NCBI GenBank assembly: GCA_902778585.1
Contig: CACYYD010000019.1
Coordinates: forward strand, 1 to 57,344
DNA: 57,344 bases
Source of the DNA: an uncultured Eubacteriales bacterium
GTDB taxonomy: Bacteria; Bacillota; Clostridia; Peptostreptococcales; Anaerovoracaceae
Direction: 5' to 3'
Made by a program: the position numbers and the translations under genes. Below the pieces are notes generated by a model. That model did not search any database and was not told where the DNA came from. It saw nothing but the letters and a program-made list of their open reading frames with translations. Shown piece after piece: positions 40,955 through 50,280 of the stretch. The stretch's first letter is position 1. Each line of letters opens with the position of its first letter.

Positions 40955-42664
40955 TTATGAGAGCAGCGCGTCAACGGCGCTTCTTACTGCCTTGCGGCGC
41001 TCTTCTGCCTCTTCTGCAGTCGCGCCCTGTACCATAACGTAGGACTTGATCTTAGGCTCCGTACCGGAAGGTCTGACAGCTACAGCGCATCCGTCTTCAA
41101 GCCTGTAGAAGAGCACGTTGCTCTTTGTGAAGCCCGGAACATCATCCAGATAGTCAGTCACGCCTTCTACCTTGAGTCCGATCTCAGCAGGAGCGTTCGC
41201 TCTGATGCGTGCCATGACGGCCTCTCTTCTCTCTGCAGAGTCGAAACCGGCAAATACTGCCGATTCGGTATTCTCAACGTAGTATCCGTACTTCTCATAA
41301 AGAGCCATCAGGCCGTCATATACCGACATGCCTCTCGACTTATACCAGCATCCGACCTCTGCCATCATCATGGCTGCGAATACCGCGTCCTTGTCTCTCG
41401 CATATGTGCCGCCGAGGAATCCGATGCTCTCCTCGAATCCGAAGATGAAGTTCTCATCTCCGTTCTCGTCGAGTTCCTTTATCTTTTCGCCGATGAACTT
41501 GAATCCTGTGAGGACCTCATACATCTTTACGCCGTTTACTGCTGCGATCTTGTCGGCCATGACAGTCGATACGATCGACTTGCATACGAAAGGCTTCTCA
41601 GGCATGGTGCCGAGCTCCTTACGTACGGTAAAGATGTAGTCCAGCATGAGGCATGCTTCCTGGTTGCCCGTGAGTACCTTATAGCTTCCGTCGCTTGCTT
41701 TTACAACGGTGCCGCATCTGTCGCTGTCAGGGTCGACTCCGACTACCAGCTCAGCGTCGTTCTTCTTTGCGTACTCGATCGCAAGAGCAAAGCCCTCTGT
41801 GTTCTCAGGGTTAGGCGACTTTACTGTCGGGAAGTTGCCGTCCGGTACCATCTGCTCCTCTACCGGGATGATAGCTCCGTAACCCTGTCTTCTGAGGATC
41901 TCCGGCACCAGCTTGTATCCGGCTCCGTGGAAAGGGGTGAAGACTATCTTCATGTCCTTTGCCACCTGGTCGATGTACTTGTGAGTGACCGAAGTCTCCA
42001 TTACCTTTGCGATATATGTCTCGTCCATCTCGTCTCCGAGGATCTCGATAATGCCGCTTTCGACAGCTGCTGCATAATCGGTCGTCTTTACATCCTCAAA
42101 GATATCGATCTTGGCGATCTCTGCGGATACCACGTCTGCGTGCTCAGGTCCGAGCTGGGCGCCGTCTGCCCAGTATGCCTTGTATCCGTTGTATTCCTTA
42201 GGATTGTGGCTTGCAGTGATATTGATGCCTGCCATCGAGCTGGTCTCTCTTACAGCAAATGAAAGCTCCGGTGTAGGGCGCATGTCATCAAAGATGTATA
42301 CCTTTATTCCGTTTGCAGCCAGAACAGCAGCAGCTTCCTCTGCGAAAAGTCTCGAGTTGAGTCTCGAGTCATGCGCGATCGCTACTCCGCGCCCCTCTTC
42401 GGAGTCTCCGCCTTCCTGGCCGCCCTTGCTGATGACGAGGTTGGCAAGGCCCTGTGTGGCGTATCTTACAGTATAGACGTTCATGCAGCCGATCCCCGGG
42501 CCCATCGTTCCCCTGAGACCCGCCGTTCCGAAGGTCAGCATGGCCTTGAATCTCCCCTCGATCTCGGCCTCATTGCCTTCGAGCGCTCTGAGCTCTTCCT
42601 TGGTCTGTTCATCTACTTTGTCCGATGCCAGCCAGTATTCGTATTCTTCTCTGTAAGTCCTCAT
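40955..42664 (-). CDS. Phospho-sugar mutase (phosphoglucomutase/phosphomannomutase)
   Basis: 569 residues, the long form found in Firmicutes (PgcA-like). The catalytic Ser lies in TASHNPKEYNGYKAYW near 150, the metal loop is DPDSDRCGT near 315, the sugar loop FGFEESIGFL near 415 and the phosphate loop RPSGTEPKIKSYV near 530. It interconverts hexose 1- and 6-phosphates, most likely glucose phosphate, linking glycolysis with glycogen and cell-wall precursor synthesis. Sugar specificity is not decided by sequence. Confidence 0.93.
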   Translation of the reverse strand: MRTYREEYEYWLASDKVDEQTKEELRALEGNEAEIEGRFKAMLTFGTAGLRGTMGPGIGCMNVYTVRYATQGLANLVISKGGQEGGDSEEGRGVAIAHDSRLNSRLFAEEAAAVLAANGIKVYIFDDMRPTPELSFAVRETSSMAGINITASHNPKEYNGYKAYWADGAQLGPEHADVVSAEIAKIDIFEDVKTTDYAAAVESGIIEILGDEMDETYIAKVMETSVTHKYIDQVAKDMKIVFTPFHGAGYKLVPEILRRQGYGAIIPVEEQMVPDGNFPTVKSPNPENTEGFALAIEYAKKNDAELVVGVDPDSDRCGTVVKASDGSYKVLTGNQEACLMLDYIFTVRKELGTMPEKPFVCKSIVSTVMADKIAAVNGVKMYEVLTGFKFIGEKIKELDENGDENFIFGFEESIGFLGGTYARDKDAVFAAMMMAEVGCWYKSRGMSVYDGLMALYEKYGYYVENTESAVFAGFDSAERREAVMARIRANAPAEIGLKVEGVTDYLDDVPGFTKSNVLFYRLEDGCAVAVRPSGTEPKIKSYVMVQGATAEEAEERRKAVRSAVDALLS

Positions 42665-42706
42665 TGTTTTACCTTTCCTGTAATATATCTTCAGTGATAC
42701 CTGTTA

Positions 42707-44605
42707 TTAACCTGCTTCTTCGAACTGCGAGTTGTAAAGGACGGCATATGCCCCGCCCTTTGCGAGCAGCTCTTCGTGTGTTCCCTGTTCTACTATGTCG
42801 CCGTGATCCATAACGAGTATGAGATCGGCATTTCTGATAGTCGACAGCCTGTGAGCGATAATGAAGCTCGTCCTGTCCTCAGTCAGAGCATCCATCGCTT
42901 TCTGGATCTCTTCTTCTGTTCTTGTATCTACTGACGAAGTAGCTTCGTCGAGTATCAGAAGTCTCTTGTCCGCGAGGACAGCGCGGGCGATCGTCAGCAG
43001 CTGCCTCTGGCCCTCTGAAATGTTTGTTGCATCCTCGTTCAGCACCATTTTGTAGCCTCCCGGAAGAGCCTTGATGAAGTGATGTGCCTTAGCCGTCTTT
43101 GCCGCCGCGATTATCTCCTCGTTGGTGGCACCCTCCCTGCCGTAGCCTATGTTCTCCTTTATGGTGCCGTTAAAGAGCCATGTATCCTGGAGCACCATCG
43201 CAAAGTTGTCGCGGAGCTCCTTTCTGGTGAACTGCCTTATGTCGCGGCCGTCGATGAGTATGGATCCTCCATCTACATCATAGAACCTCATAAGCAATTT
43301 TACCATAGTAGTCTTGCCTGCGCCCGTAGGACCTACGATAGCTATCTTCTGTCCCGGCTCTACCTTTGCGCTGAAGTCCTTTATTACAGGATGAGCCTTG
43401 TCGTATCCGAAGCTGACGTGCCTGAATTCGACAGCGCCCTTCACCTCGCCCATCTCGTCCTCGGCTCCAGGAGCGTCGACCTCCTCGGTCTCGTCAAGGA
43501 ATTCGAATACGCGCTCAGCGGCCGCGGCCATGGACTGGACCTGGTTCATTATCTGGGCGATGTCCTGTATAGGCTGGCCTATGTTCTTTACATACTGAAC
43601 AAATGCCTGGATGTCTCCTACTCCTATGGCTCCCCTGACGCAGAAGATGCCGCCGGCGACCGTTACGGCTGCGTAGCCGAGGTTGCTGACTATCCTCATT
43701 AGAGGGCGCATCATTCCGGAGAGGAACTGCGACTTCCATGCGGATTCATAGAGCTTCTCATTCGACTTGTCGAATTCCTCAGTCATCGCGTCTTCCCTGT
43801 TGAAGGCCTTTACGACGAGGTGTCCCGAGAATGTCTCCTCGACCTGTCCGTCGATTATTCCGAGGTACTTCTGCTGGGCGGCGAAGTGCTTCTGGGAGAC
43901 TTTGATCAGTATCCCCATCACCAGGGCCGACAGCGGTATGACGAGCAGCGCTATGAGCGTCATGGTCACATTTATGGTGAGCATGACGGCCACTATTCCG
44001 AGCATGCTTATGATGGCCCAGATGAAGTTTGATATGCTCTGGCTCAGCGACTGGCCCAAGGTATCTACGTCGTTTGTGATCCTCGAAAGTATCTCGCCTG
44101 TCTGGACGCGCTCAAAGTAGCCGATAGGCATGCGGTTTATCTTCTCGGATATGTCGCGGCGCATCCTGTAGACGATCTTCTGAGTGACATTCGTCATTAT
44201 GAGCGCCTGCACGTACTGGGCTATGGCTCCTATAAAATAGAGCGCCAGCGTCATCAGCAGTACGCGCGCGACGGCGGCAAAGTCTATGCCGCCGGTGCCA
44301 CGGATCTTATTCATGACACCCTCTGCAAGCAGAGTGGTCGCGCGCCCCATCACCTTGGGGCCGACCGTCTCGAATATCGTCGCAAGCGCGGACACCACAA
44401 TAACCACCGCTATGGCGAATTTGTACCCGCCCATATAGCTGAGTGTGTCCTTTATCGCCTTGCGGAAATTCTTAGGCTTCTCGCCCGGTGCAAGTATGCT
44501 GCTCGGGCCGCCTCCGCGGCGCCTCTGCCTCTTGCCGTCACCCTGCCCGGTCTGCGCTTCCTTTTCGCCTTCGTATTCTGTTTTAGGCTTATTATCTTCT
44601 GCCAT
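42707..44605 (-). CDS. ABC exporter half, canonical ATPase site
   Basis: 632 residues: a charged N-terminus (about 1-50), six membrane helices (about 60-345), and an ATP-binding domain with Walker A GPTGAGKTTMVKL near 415, Walker B LLILDEATSSVD and H-loop IIAHRLSTI. Its signature motif is altered (NISEGQ). The partner encoded 3 nt upstream has the standard signature but a degenerate Walker B, so the two should form a heterodimer with one active and one degenerate site, as in TM287/288 and BmrCD. Drug or lipid export is likely. Confidence 0.92.
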   Translation of the reverse strand: MAEDNKPKTEYEGEKEAQTGQGDGKRQRRRGGGPSSILAPGEKPKNFRKAIKDTLSYMGGYKFAIAVVIVVSALATIFETVGPKVMGRATTLLAEGVMNKIRGTGGIDFAAVARVLLMTLALYFIGAIAQYVQALIMTNVTQKIVYRMRRDISEKINRMPIGYFERVQTGEILSRITNDVDTLGQSLSQSISNFIWAIISMLGIVAVMLTINVTMTLIALLVIPLSALVMGILIKVSQKHFAAQQKYLGIIDGQVEETFSGHLVVKAFNREDAMTEEFDKSNEKLYESAWKSQFLSGMMRPLMRIVSNLGYAAVTVAGGIFCVRGAIGVGDIQAFVQYVKNIGQPIQDIAQIMNQVQSMAAAAERVFEFLDETEEVDAPGAEDEMGEVKGAVEFRHVSFGYDKAHPVIKDFSAKVEPGQKIAIVGPTGAGKTTMVKLLMRFYDVDGGSILIDGRDIRQFTRKELRDNFAMVLQDTWLFNGTIKENIGYGREGATNEEIIAAAKTAKAHHFIKALPGGYKMVLNEDATNISEGQRQLLTIARAVLADKRLLILDEATSSVDTRTEEEIQKAMDALTEDRTSFIIAHRLSTIRNADLILVMDHGDIVEQGTHEELLAKGGAYAVLYNSQFEEAG

Positions 44606-44608
44606 CTA

Positions 44609-46702
44609 TTATGCCAGCGCTGCCTCCGAAAGCTGCGACAGTGCCGTCTCCCTGTATATCTCACACGTCTTCATAAGCTCGGAATGTGTTCCCTTGCCCA
44701 CTATACGTCCTTCATCAAGAACGATGATCTGCTCGGCGTGCATTATGGTGCCGACTCTCTGCGCTACTATTATGCGCGTGCTTCCCGCGGTATGCTCCGC
44801 AAGAGCCCTTCTCAGTGTCACGTCCGTCTTCATATCGAGCGCCGAGAATGAGTCGTCAAATATCATTATCTGAGGCTTCTTTACCACGGCCCTTGCGATG
44901 GCAAGCCTCTGCTTCTGTCCGCCGGATACGTTTGCTCCGCCCTGCGATACCTCGCGGTCAAAACCTTCCGGTCTTTCGTCTATGAATTCAGTCGCCTGGG
45001 CTATCTGCGCAGCCAGTCTCACATCTTCATCCGTCGCGTCCTCGTCGCCCCAGCGGATGTTGTCGGCTACACTTCCCGAGAAGAGGATGCCCTTCTGCGG
45101 GACATATCCGATCTCATCGCGCAGCGACTCAAGCGTGATGCCCTTTATATCCTTTCCGCTTATGGTGATGCGGCCCTCAGTCGCGTCAAAGAACCTCGGT
45201 ATGAGCTTTATGAGCGTGGACTTGCCGCAGCCCGTCGGTCCTATTATCGCCGTAGTCTCGCCCTCCCTTGCCGTAAAGTCGATGTCCGTGAGGACGTTCT
45301 CCTCTGCATCAGGATACCTGAACGAAACGTGCTCGAATCTTATCTCCGCCTCATCATCAGGTCCAAGCACCTCCGCATCCTCGCAGTCCTTTATGCTTGT
45401 CTCTTTCTCAAGGACCTCATATATCCTGTCCGCGGCGATGCCGGCTCTCGGCAGGAATATAGCCATGCCGGCTATCATGAGGAAGGAGAACACTATCTCC
45501 ATCGCATAGGCTATAAATGCGGTCATGGTTCCCACCTGCATCGTACCGGCGTCTATCCTGCCTGCCGCGACCCATGTGATCCATATGCTGAGCCCGTACA
45601 TGACTATCATCAGGATAGGCGTCATGGAGATCATGGTGCGGTTCACGAAGAGCTGATTTCTGTAAAGATCGGTATTTGCCTTGTCGAAGCGCTTCTCCTC
45701 GGTATCCTCTCGCCCAAAGGCTCTTATTACCTGTATTCCGGTCAGTATCTCTCTGGACACCGCATTGAGAGCGTCAATGAGGGACTGCATGATCCTGAAC
45801 TTAGGCATGGCGACCGCGAAGGCAGTTCCCGTAAGAAGGAACATCGCTATAACGCCCGTCACGATCACGAAGTTCATGTGGGCATGCGTCTGATAGACTT
45901 TTATGATCGACCATGTGCAGATGCACGGCGCAAAGAGGGCCATCCTCAGCACCATCGTCGATGTCATCTGTACCTGCTGTATATCATTGGTCGCGCGGGT
46001 AATGAGAGACGATGTCTTGAATTCGTCCATCTCTGCGCTCGAAAACGACATAACGTTTTTGAAAAGGCGCGACCTGAGGTCTTTTCCGATGCCTGCTCCT
46101 ACCCTCGCGGCCAGAAGCGACACGAGCGTGGTGAACGCCATTACGGCTACCGACATGAGCAGCATGAGCCCGCCTATCCTGAACATGAATCTGTTCTGAA
46201 TCGCCAGAAGATCGAGACCCGCCTCCTCATCGCAGTCGCCAGCATAGGCTATTCCCATGGCAAGGAAGTTGCTGTTTGCGGCGCTTCCTGCAGTGCTGCC
46301 GGCATCTCCGTCCCCTGCAGCGGCCTGAGCTTCAGAAAGCGTCTCGCCGTTCTTTTCGGCATAACGCGTGACTATAGGGGTCAGCAGCGACTCATCGAGC
46401 GCGTCAAGTTCTTCCTCGCTCATCTCCCTGCGGTCCAGTATCCCGTCCGGACCCTCCGTGAAGGCATCTTCCCAGAGATCGCGCTGGCCGGCATCCATAA
46501 GGTCCGCCGCCGCCTCAAACTCCGTTTCCGTGATAGCCTCAGGTACTATGTGCTCTATTCCCCTGTTCTGGATGCCCGTGTCGATGAGTGCCTGCGTGTA
46601 CTGCGGCAGATTCATCTCACAAAAAGCCTGCCCTGCCATGAGAAGCAGGACAAGTAAGGCCGTCCATTTGTAAGGCATCATTGTTCTGAACAGGTTTTTC
46701 AT
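44609..46702 (-). CDS. ABC exporter half with degenerate site and large extracellular insert
   Basis: 697 residues. The first helix is followed by an acidic insert of about 120 residues (about 40-160, including a Gly/Ala/Ser-rich stretch) before the second helix, much larger than the usual loop and predicted outside the cell. The ATP domain has Walker A GPTGCGKSTLIKL near 475 and a full signature NVSGGQKQRL, but the Walker B ends IMIFDDS, with Asp in place of the catalytic Glu, and the H-loop His is Gln (IVAQRVGTI). It complements the downstream half. The insert may bind the cargo or a partner. Confidence 0.92.
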   Translation of the reverse strand: MKNLFRTMMPYKWTALLVLLLMAGQAFCEMNLPQYTQALIDTGIQNRGIEHIVPEAITETEFEAAADLMDAGQRDLWEDAFTEGPDGILDRREMSEEELDALDESLLTPIVTRYAEKNGETLSEAQAAAGDGDAGSTAGSAANSNFLAMGIAYAGDCDEEAGLDLLAIQNRFMFRIGGLMLLMSVAVMAFTTLVSLLAARVGAGIGKDLRSRLFKNVMSFSSAEMDEFKTSSLITRATNDIQQVQMTSTMVLRMALFAPCICTWSIIKVYQTHAHMNFVIVTGVIAMFLLTGTAFAVAMPKFRIMQSLIDALNAVSREILTGIQVIRAFGREDTEEKRFDKANTDLYRNQLFVNRTMISMTPILMIVMYGLSIWITWVAAGRIDAGTMQVGTMTAFIAYAMEIVFSFLMIAGMAIFLPRAGIAADRIYEVLEKETSIKDCEDAEVLGPDDEAEIRFEHVSFRYPDAEENVLTDIDFTAREGETTAIIGPTGCGKSTLIKLIPRFFDATEGRITISGKDIKGITLESLRDEIGYVPQKGILFSGSVADNIRWGDEDATDEDVRLAAQIAQATEFIDERPEGFDREVSQGGANVSGGQKQRLAIARAVVKKPQIMIFDDSFSALDMKTDVTLRRALAEHTAGSTRIIVAQRVGTIMHAEQIIVLDEGRIVGKGTHSELMKTCEIYRETALSQLSEAALA

Positions 46703-46705
46703 TAA

Positions 46706-47290
46706 CTACTTATCGTACTTTGAATTTCTTGTCTCATCGATGCTGCCGGCTGTCTCAAGAGCCCGCTCGATGTCCTCTATGCATGCGACCTCGATCACAT
46801 TGTCCCTGTCTTCCCTGCGGCAGAACTCCCTGTCTGCCATGTCATCCAGAAATTCAAAGAAGTGATCGTAGTATCCGTTTACGTTATATACCATTACAGG
46901 CTTGTTTACCTTGCCGAGCATACCGATGCGTTTCATCGCCATGACCTCGGCTATCTCGTCGAGAGTGCCGGTGCCGCCCGGGAGAGCTATGAAAGCATCT
47001 CCGAGCTCCATCATCCTCTCACGCCTCGACGACATATTGTCCGCGATCTCGAGTTCGGTGAGATCCTCGCGTGTTTCTTCGGCCAGCACAAAGAAGGCAG
47101 GAGTAATACCTGTCGCCTGTCCGCCGCCTTCAAGCAGCGCATTCGAGACGCGGCCCATCATTCCGTCGCGGCCTCCGCCGTAAACGAGCCTGTGTCCCTT
47201 CTTCGCCATCCATGCTCCGAGCTCTTCTGCGCGCTTTGCAAATTCCGGGTCATTCCCCTCACGCGCTCCGCAGTAAACTGTTATATTCAT
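46706..47290 (-). CDS. LOG family protein (TIGR00730)
   Basis: 194 residues. YCGAREGNDPEF starts the Rossmann fold, GGGRDGMMG near 40 and PGGTGTLDEIAEVM near 107 are the nucleotide-binding and catalytic signatures, with SSRRERMMELGD between. The family includes cytokinin-activating phosphoribohydrolases that cleave nucleoside monophosphates such as AMP to free base and ribose 5-phosphate; the bacterial role is uncertain. It sits between glutaminase and the ABC exporter genes with gaps of 15 and 3 nt. Confidence 0.88.
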   Translation of the reverse strand: MNITVYCGAREGNDPEFAKRAEELGAWMAKKGHRLVYGGGRDGMMGRVSNALLEGGGQATGITPAFFVLAEETREDLTELEIADNMSSRRERMMELGDAFIALPGGTGTLDEIAEVMAMKRIGMLGKVNKPVMVYNVNGYYDHFFEFLDDMADREFCRREDRDNVIEVACIEDIERALETAGSIDETRNSKYDK

Positions 47291-47305
47291 AGTCCTCCGC
47301 CGGTA

Positions 47306-48388
47306 TTACATTACAGATTTTGCCTGCATCTCCTTGAGCACCGTCTCTTCGCTCTGATCTTCTTCCTGTTCCTTGTCCCATTCAGGGTCGTAGAAGAGGT
47401 TGAGCCTGAGCTGATTCGAGATCTCTCTCAGGAGCTTGCATCCTGCGATGCTGTTGCCCCGCGCGTCAAGAGCAGGTCCGAACACGCCTATTCCGGCACG
47501 CTTGTCGGAGACCGAAAGGAGTCCGCCGCCGACTCCCGACTTGGTCGGGATGCCTACTTTGATCGCGAATGTGCCTGAGCCGTCATACATGCCGCAGGTG
47601 AGCATCAGAGTCTTGACTATGCGCGCTGTGCGGGACGACATAAATCTCTTTCCCGTGATCGCGCAGACTCCGTCATTTGCAAGCTTCTTTCCGAGATTTG
47701 CGAGGGATTCAGCTGTTACGTTCATCGAGCACATCTTTGTGTAGAATCTCAGAGTGTCTTCGACGTCCGTCGTGATGATCCCCTTGCTCTCAAGAAGGTA
47801 AGCAATGGAGCGGTTTCTCGAGCAGGTCTTCATCTCGGAATCGAATACGGATTCATTCAGTTCGATCCCAGGATCAGAGCAGATGTTTCTTGTATATCTC
47901 AGCATGTCCTGGAATGATACCTCAGGCAGCAGCAGTCCGCAGACAGCGAGAGCTCCCGAGTTGATCAGCGGATTGTACGGCTTGGAATCACTCACATCGA
48001 GTTCTACCAGCGAGTCAAAAGCTTCTCCCGATGGCTCCATACCGACTTTTTTGAATACGTTCTTGAGTCCGCAGACTTCAAGGGCAACGATCAGCATGAC
48101 TACCTTGGAGACCGACTGCATCGTGAATCTGTGGTTGTAATCTCCGAGGCATATCTTATCGCCCTTCAGCGGGTACAGGCAGATCCCGAGCTGATGCGGG
48201 TCTTCCTTGCCGAGCTCCGGTATGTATGTCGCAACAGCACCCTTAGGGATCTCCTCTCTCGCCAGGTTCATCGCTCTTTCGATGATCTCCTTGGCCTTTT
48301 TTGTCTCAGTCATCTGGTAGCGTCTGTCTACCACAGGAATCGTCATCGTTTCACGTCCCTCAAGTTTGTCGTTGATTTTTTCAGTCAT
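47306..48388 (-). CDS. glsA: Glutaminase, serine-dependent (GlsA)
   Basis: 360 residues, with about 30 extra at the N-terminus compared with the usual 305-310, and an acidic tail. The ATG at 48388 has GGAGG 6 nt upstream. The catalytic S-x-x-K is in MQSVSKVV near 90, NPLINSGAL near 140 and GIPTKSGVGGGLLSVS near 295 complete the beta-lactamase-like site. It hydrolyses glutamine to glutamate and ammonia. Together with glutamate dehydrogenase elsewhere in the window it could support glutamine use as a nitrogen and carbon source, or acid resistance. Confidence 0.93.
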   Translation of the reverse strand: MTEKINDKLEGRETMTIPVVDRRYQMTETKKAKEIIERAMNLAREEIPKGAVATYIPELGKEDPHQLGICLYPLKGDKICLGDYNHRFTMQSVSKVVMLIVALEVCGLKNVFKKVGMEPSGEAFDSLVELDVSDSKPYNPLINSGALAVCGLLLPEVSFQDMLRYTRNICSDPGIELNESVFDSEMKTCSRNRSIAYLLESKGIITTDVEDTLRFYTKMCSMNVTAESLANLGKKLANDGVCAITGKRFMSSRTARIVKTLMLTCGMYDGSGTFAIKVGIPTKSGVGGGLLSVSDKRAGIGVFGPALDARGNSIAGCKLLREISNQLRLNLFYDPEWDKEQEEDQSEETVLKEMQAKSVM

Positions 48389-48510
48389 TTTGTCCTCCCG
48401 TTCTCCGTCCGCACAGCCCCCCGGACCGTCTGCCGGATCACTTTGTACAAATTTATTTATAGATATTATATTCTACAACATCGTGACTTTTTTTGAAAGA
48501 TATGGCGGCC

Positions 48511-48530
48511 TTATCCCCCGTGCGGGGTTA
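48511..48530. promoter_or_regulatory. Candidate operator for the CsoR-family regulator
   Basis: A pseudo-palindrome with the CsoR/RcnR operator form: TTA-T-CCCCC-GTGC-GGGG-T-TA, a run of C facing a run of G flanked by TA. It sits about 30 nt upstream of the -10 element at 48548, covering the -35 area of the csoR-like gene, so autorepression relieved by metal is likely. Confidence 0.65.
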
Positions 48531-48547
48531 CCTTGAACAGCTTATTT

Positions 48548-48556
48548 TGTTAAAAT
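48548..48556 (+). promoter_or_regulatory. Extended -10 promoter of the csoR-like gene
   Basis: TGT-TAAAAT on plus with a start expected near 48563 and a leader of about 29 nt that includes GGAGG. The -35 at 17 nt (TTACCT) is weak and lies at the edge of the operator. Confidence 0.55.
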
Positions 48557-48591
48557 GCAGATGACGGAAAAAGAAGCCGCGGAGGTAATAT

Positions 48592-48996
48592 ATGTCAGAT
48601 AATCACGAACATACACATGAGCATGAGCACAGTCACTTTCATGAGCATACGCATACGGACGAAAGCGGCCATGTTTACTCTCATACACACGTCCACAGTG
48701 ATGGATCGCACCACCACGACCACGGCCACATCCATTCCGAGGAGCACACAAAGAAGGTCCTCAACAGGATGAGCCGCATCATAGGTCATATGGAGTCAAC
48801 TAAGCGTATGGTCGAGGACGGCAGGGACTGCTCCGAAGTTCTTGTCCAGCTTTCTGCGATCGAGTCCGCGGTCAAGTCTGTAAGCCGCGTTATACTCAAG
48901 GAGCATATGTCCACCTGCATAATCGATGCCGTAAAGAAGGATGACCTCACTACGCTCGAAGAACTCAACAATGCGATCGATAAATTCATCAGATAG
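48592..48996 (+). CDS. CsoR/RcnR-family metal-sensing repressor with a His-rich N-terminal extension
   Basis: 134 residues. The last 80 or so are a complete all-helical CsoR/RcnR (DUF156) domain, with likely ligands Cys in GRDCSEVL, His in LKEHMSTC and the Cys of that same motif, a C-H-C set typical of copper-sensing CsoR. The first 53 residues are extraordinary: 20 histidines, mostly in H-x-H pairs with Asp, Glu, Thr or Ser. Such tracts bind Ni2+, Co2+ or Zn2+. No efflux gene lies beside it, so its targets are elsewhere. GGAGG precedes the ATG. Which metal it senses is not decided. Confidence 0.9.
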   Translation: MSDNHEHTHEHEHSHFHEHTHTDESGHVYSHTHVHSDGSHHHDHGHIHSEEHTKKVLNRMSRIIGHMESTKRMVEDGRDCSEVLVQLSAIESAVKSVSRVILKEHMSTCIIDAVKKDDLTTLEELNNAIDKFIR

Positions 48997-49024
48997 ATCC
49001 GCTTTGGCGAAGCAAGTCAAATCA

Positions 49025-49053
49025 AAACCGGCACACAGAGGTGCCGGTTTTTT
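49025..49053. terminator. Bidirectional terminator between the csoR-like gene and fprA
   Basis: AAACCGGCAC (49025-49034) pairs with GTGCCGGTTT (49041-49050) around a 6-nt loop, with T runs on both strands. Confidence 0.9.
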
Positions 49054-49083
49054 GATGTTCTTATCAGACCGTATGCTGTCTTA

Positions 49084-50265
49084 TTACTTGTATGCTGCAG
49101 CGAGTTCCTCTGCGAGCGCATCTACCTGGGCGCGGCTATCATTGTTCAGAGCCGACACCAGCTTTACACCGTTCTCGCAGAAAGTCATGTTCTTGCATCC
49201 CTCGAGCATACCCTTCATTACCTTTGCAGCCTGAGGAGCCCATGATCCGTTCTCGATAAAGGCAACTCTTCTGTTCTGGTAATTTCTTTCAGTCAGCGAC
49301 TCAATGAACTCTCTCATGAACGGGAATATTCCGTTGTTGAAAGTTGTAGTCGCGAATACTACTGTGTCATATCTGAACGCATCCTCAACTGCCTCGGCGA
49401 TATCGTCCCTTGCCAGGTCAGTGACCTCAACTTCAGGAACGCCCAGTGCCTCAAGTTTCTCAGCGAGGAGTTCGACAGCCTTCTTTGTGTTTCCGTATAC
49501 CGATGTGTACGCGATTACGACGCCCTTTGATTCAGGCTCGTACTTCGACCATGTGTCATAGAGTCCGAGGTAGTATCCGAGGTCTTCCATCAGCACAGGA
49601 CCGTGGAGCGGGCAGATAGTCTGGATGTCCAGGCCTGCAGCCTTCTTCAGCACCGCCTGTGTCTGCGGGCCGTACTTTCCGACTATGCCGAAGTAGTAAC
49701 GTCTTGCCTCGCATGCCCAGTCGTCATCGTCGGCACCTGTCTCGCCGCATACATCGAGTCCGCCAAACTTACCGAAAGCATCGGCCGAGAAGAGGACCTT
49801 GTCCTTTGCATCATATGTCATGATGACCTCAGGCCAGTGCACCATAGGAGCTGCAACAAAGCTGAGTGTGTGGCTTCCGAGTTCGAGAGTGTCGCCTTCC
49901 TTGACCACGACTCTTCTGTCAGCATAATCTTCTCCCTCGAAGAAGTTTGCCATCATGGTGAACGCCTTGGCAGACGAAACGATCTTCGCCTCAGGGAAGG
50001 CTTCCATGAATCCTCTGACCGAACCGGAGTGGTCAGGCTCCATGTGCTGGACCACCAGGTAATCAGGAGAGCCGCACGCTTCCTTTACATTTGCGATCCA
50101 GGCATCTGTGAAGTTGCCGTCGACCGAATCCATTACCGCAGTCTTCTCATCTTTGATGACATACGAATTGTATGCCATTCCCTCAGGTACAATGTAGTGG
50201 CCCTCAAACAGGTCGATGTCGTGGTCGTTGACACCGACATACAGGATATCATTTGAAATCTTCAT
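49084..50265 (-). CDS. fprA: A-type flavodiiron protein (oxygen/NO reductase)
   Basis: 393 residues: a metallo-beta-lactamase-like diiron domain (about 1-250) with the H-x-E-x-D-H set in VVQHMEPDHSG near 82, a later His in PMVHWPEV and Asp in FSADAFG, then a flavodoxin domain (about 255-393) with the FMN loop AYTSVYGNTKKA. It reduces O2 to water or NO to N2O with electrons from rubredoxin or a similar carrier, protecting an anaerobe. It follows the desulfoferrodoxin gene by 15 nt in one transcript. Confidence 0.94.
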   Translation of the reverse strand: MKISNDILYVGVNDHDIDLFEGHYIVPEGMAYNSYVIKDEKTAVMDSVDGNFTDAWIANVKEACGSPDYLVVQHMEPDHSGSVRGFMEAFPEAKIVSSAKAFTMMANFFEGEDYADRRVVVKEGDTLELGSHTLSFVAAPMVHWPEVIMTYDAKDKVLFSADAFGKFGGLDVCGETGADDDDWACEARRYYFGIVGKYGPQTQAVLKKAAGLDIQTICPLHGPVLMEDLGYYLGLYDTWSKYEPESKGVVIAYTSVYGNTKKAVELLAEKLEALGVPEVEVTDLARDDIAEAVEDAFRYDTVVFATTTFNNGIFPFMREFIESLTERNYQNRRVAFIENGSWAPQAAKVMKGMLEGCKNMTFCENGVKLVSALNNDSRAQVDALAEELAAAYK

Positions 50266-50280
50266 TATCTTTTTTTCTCC

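Noticed and set aside
45329..46657. 442-codon plus-strand open frame opposite the ABC exporter half
   Set aside because: Antisense shadow with no start signal or domain.
48533..48556. TTGAAC as the -35 of the csoR-like gene
   Set aside because: Only 12 nt separate it from TAAAAT, too short for a sigma-A promoter.
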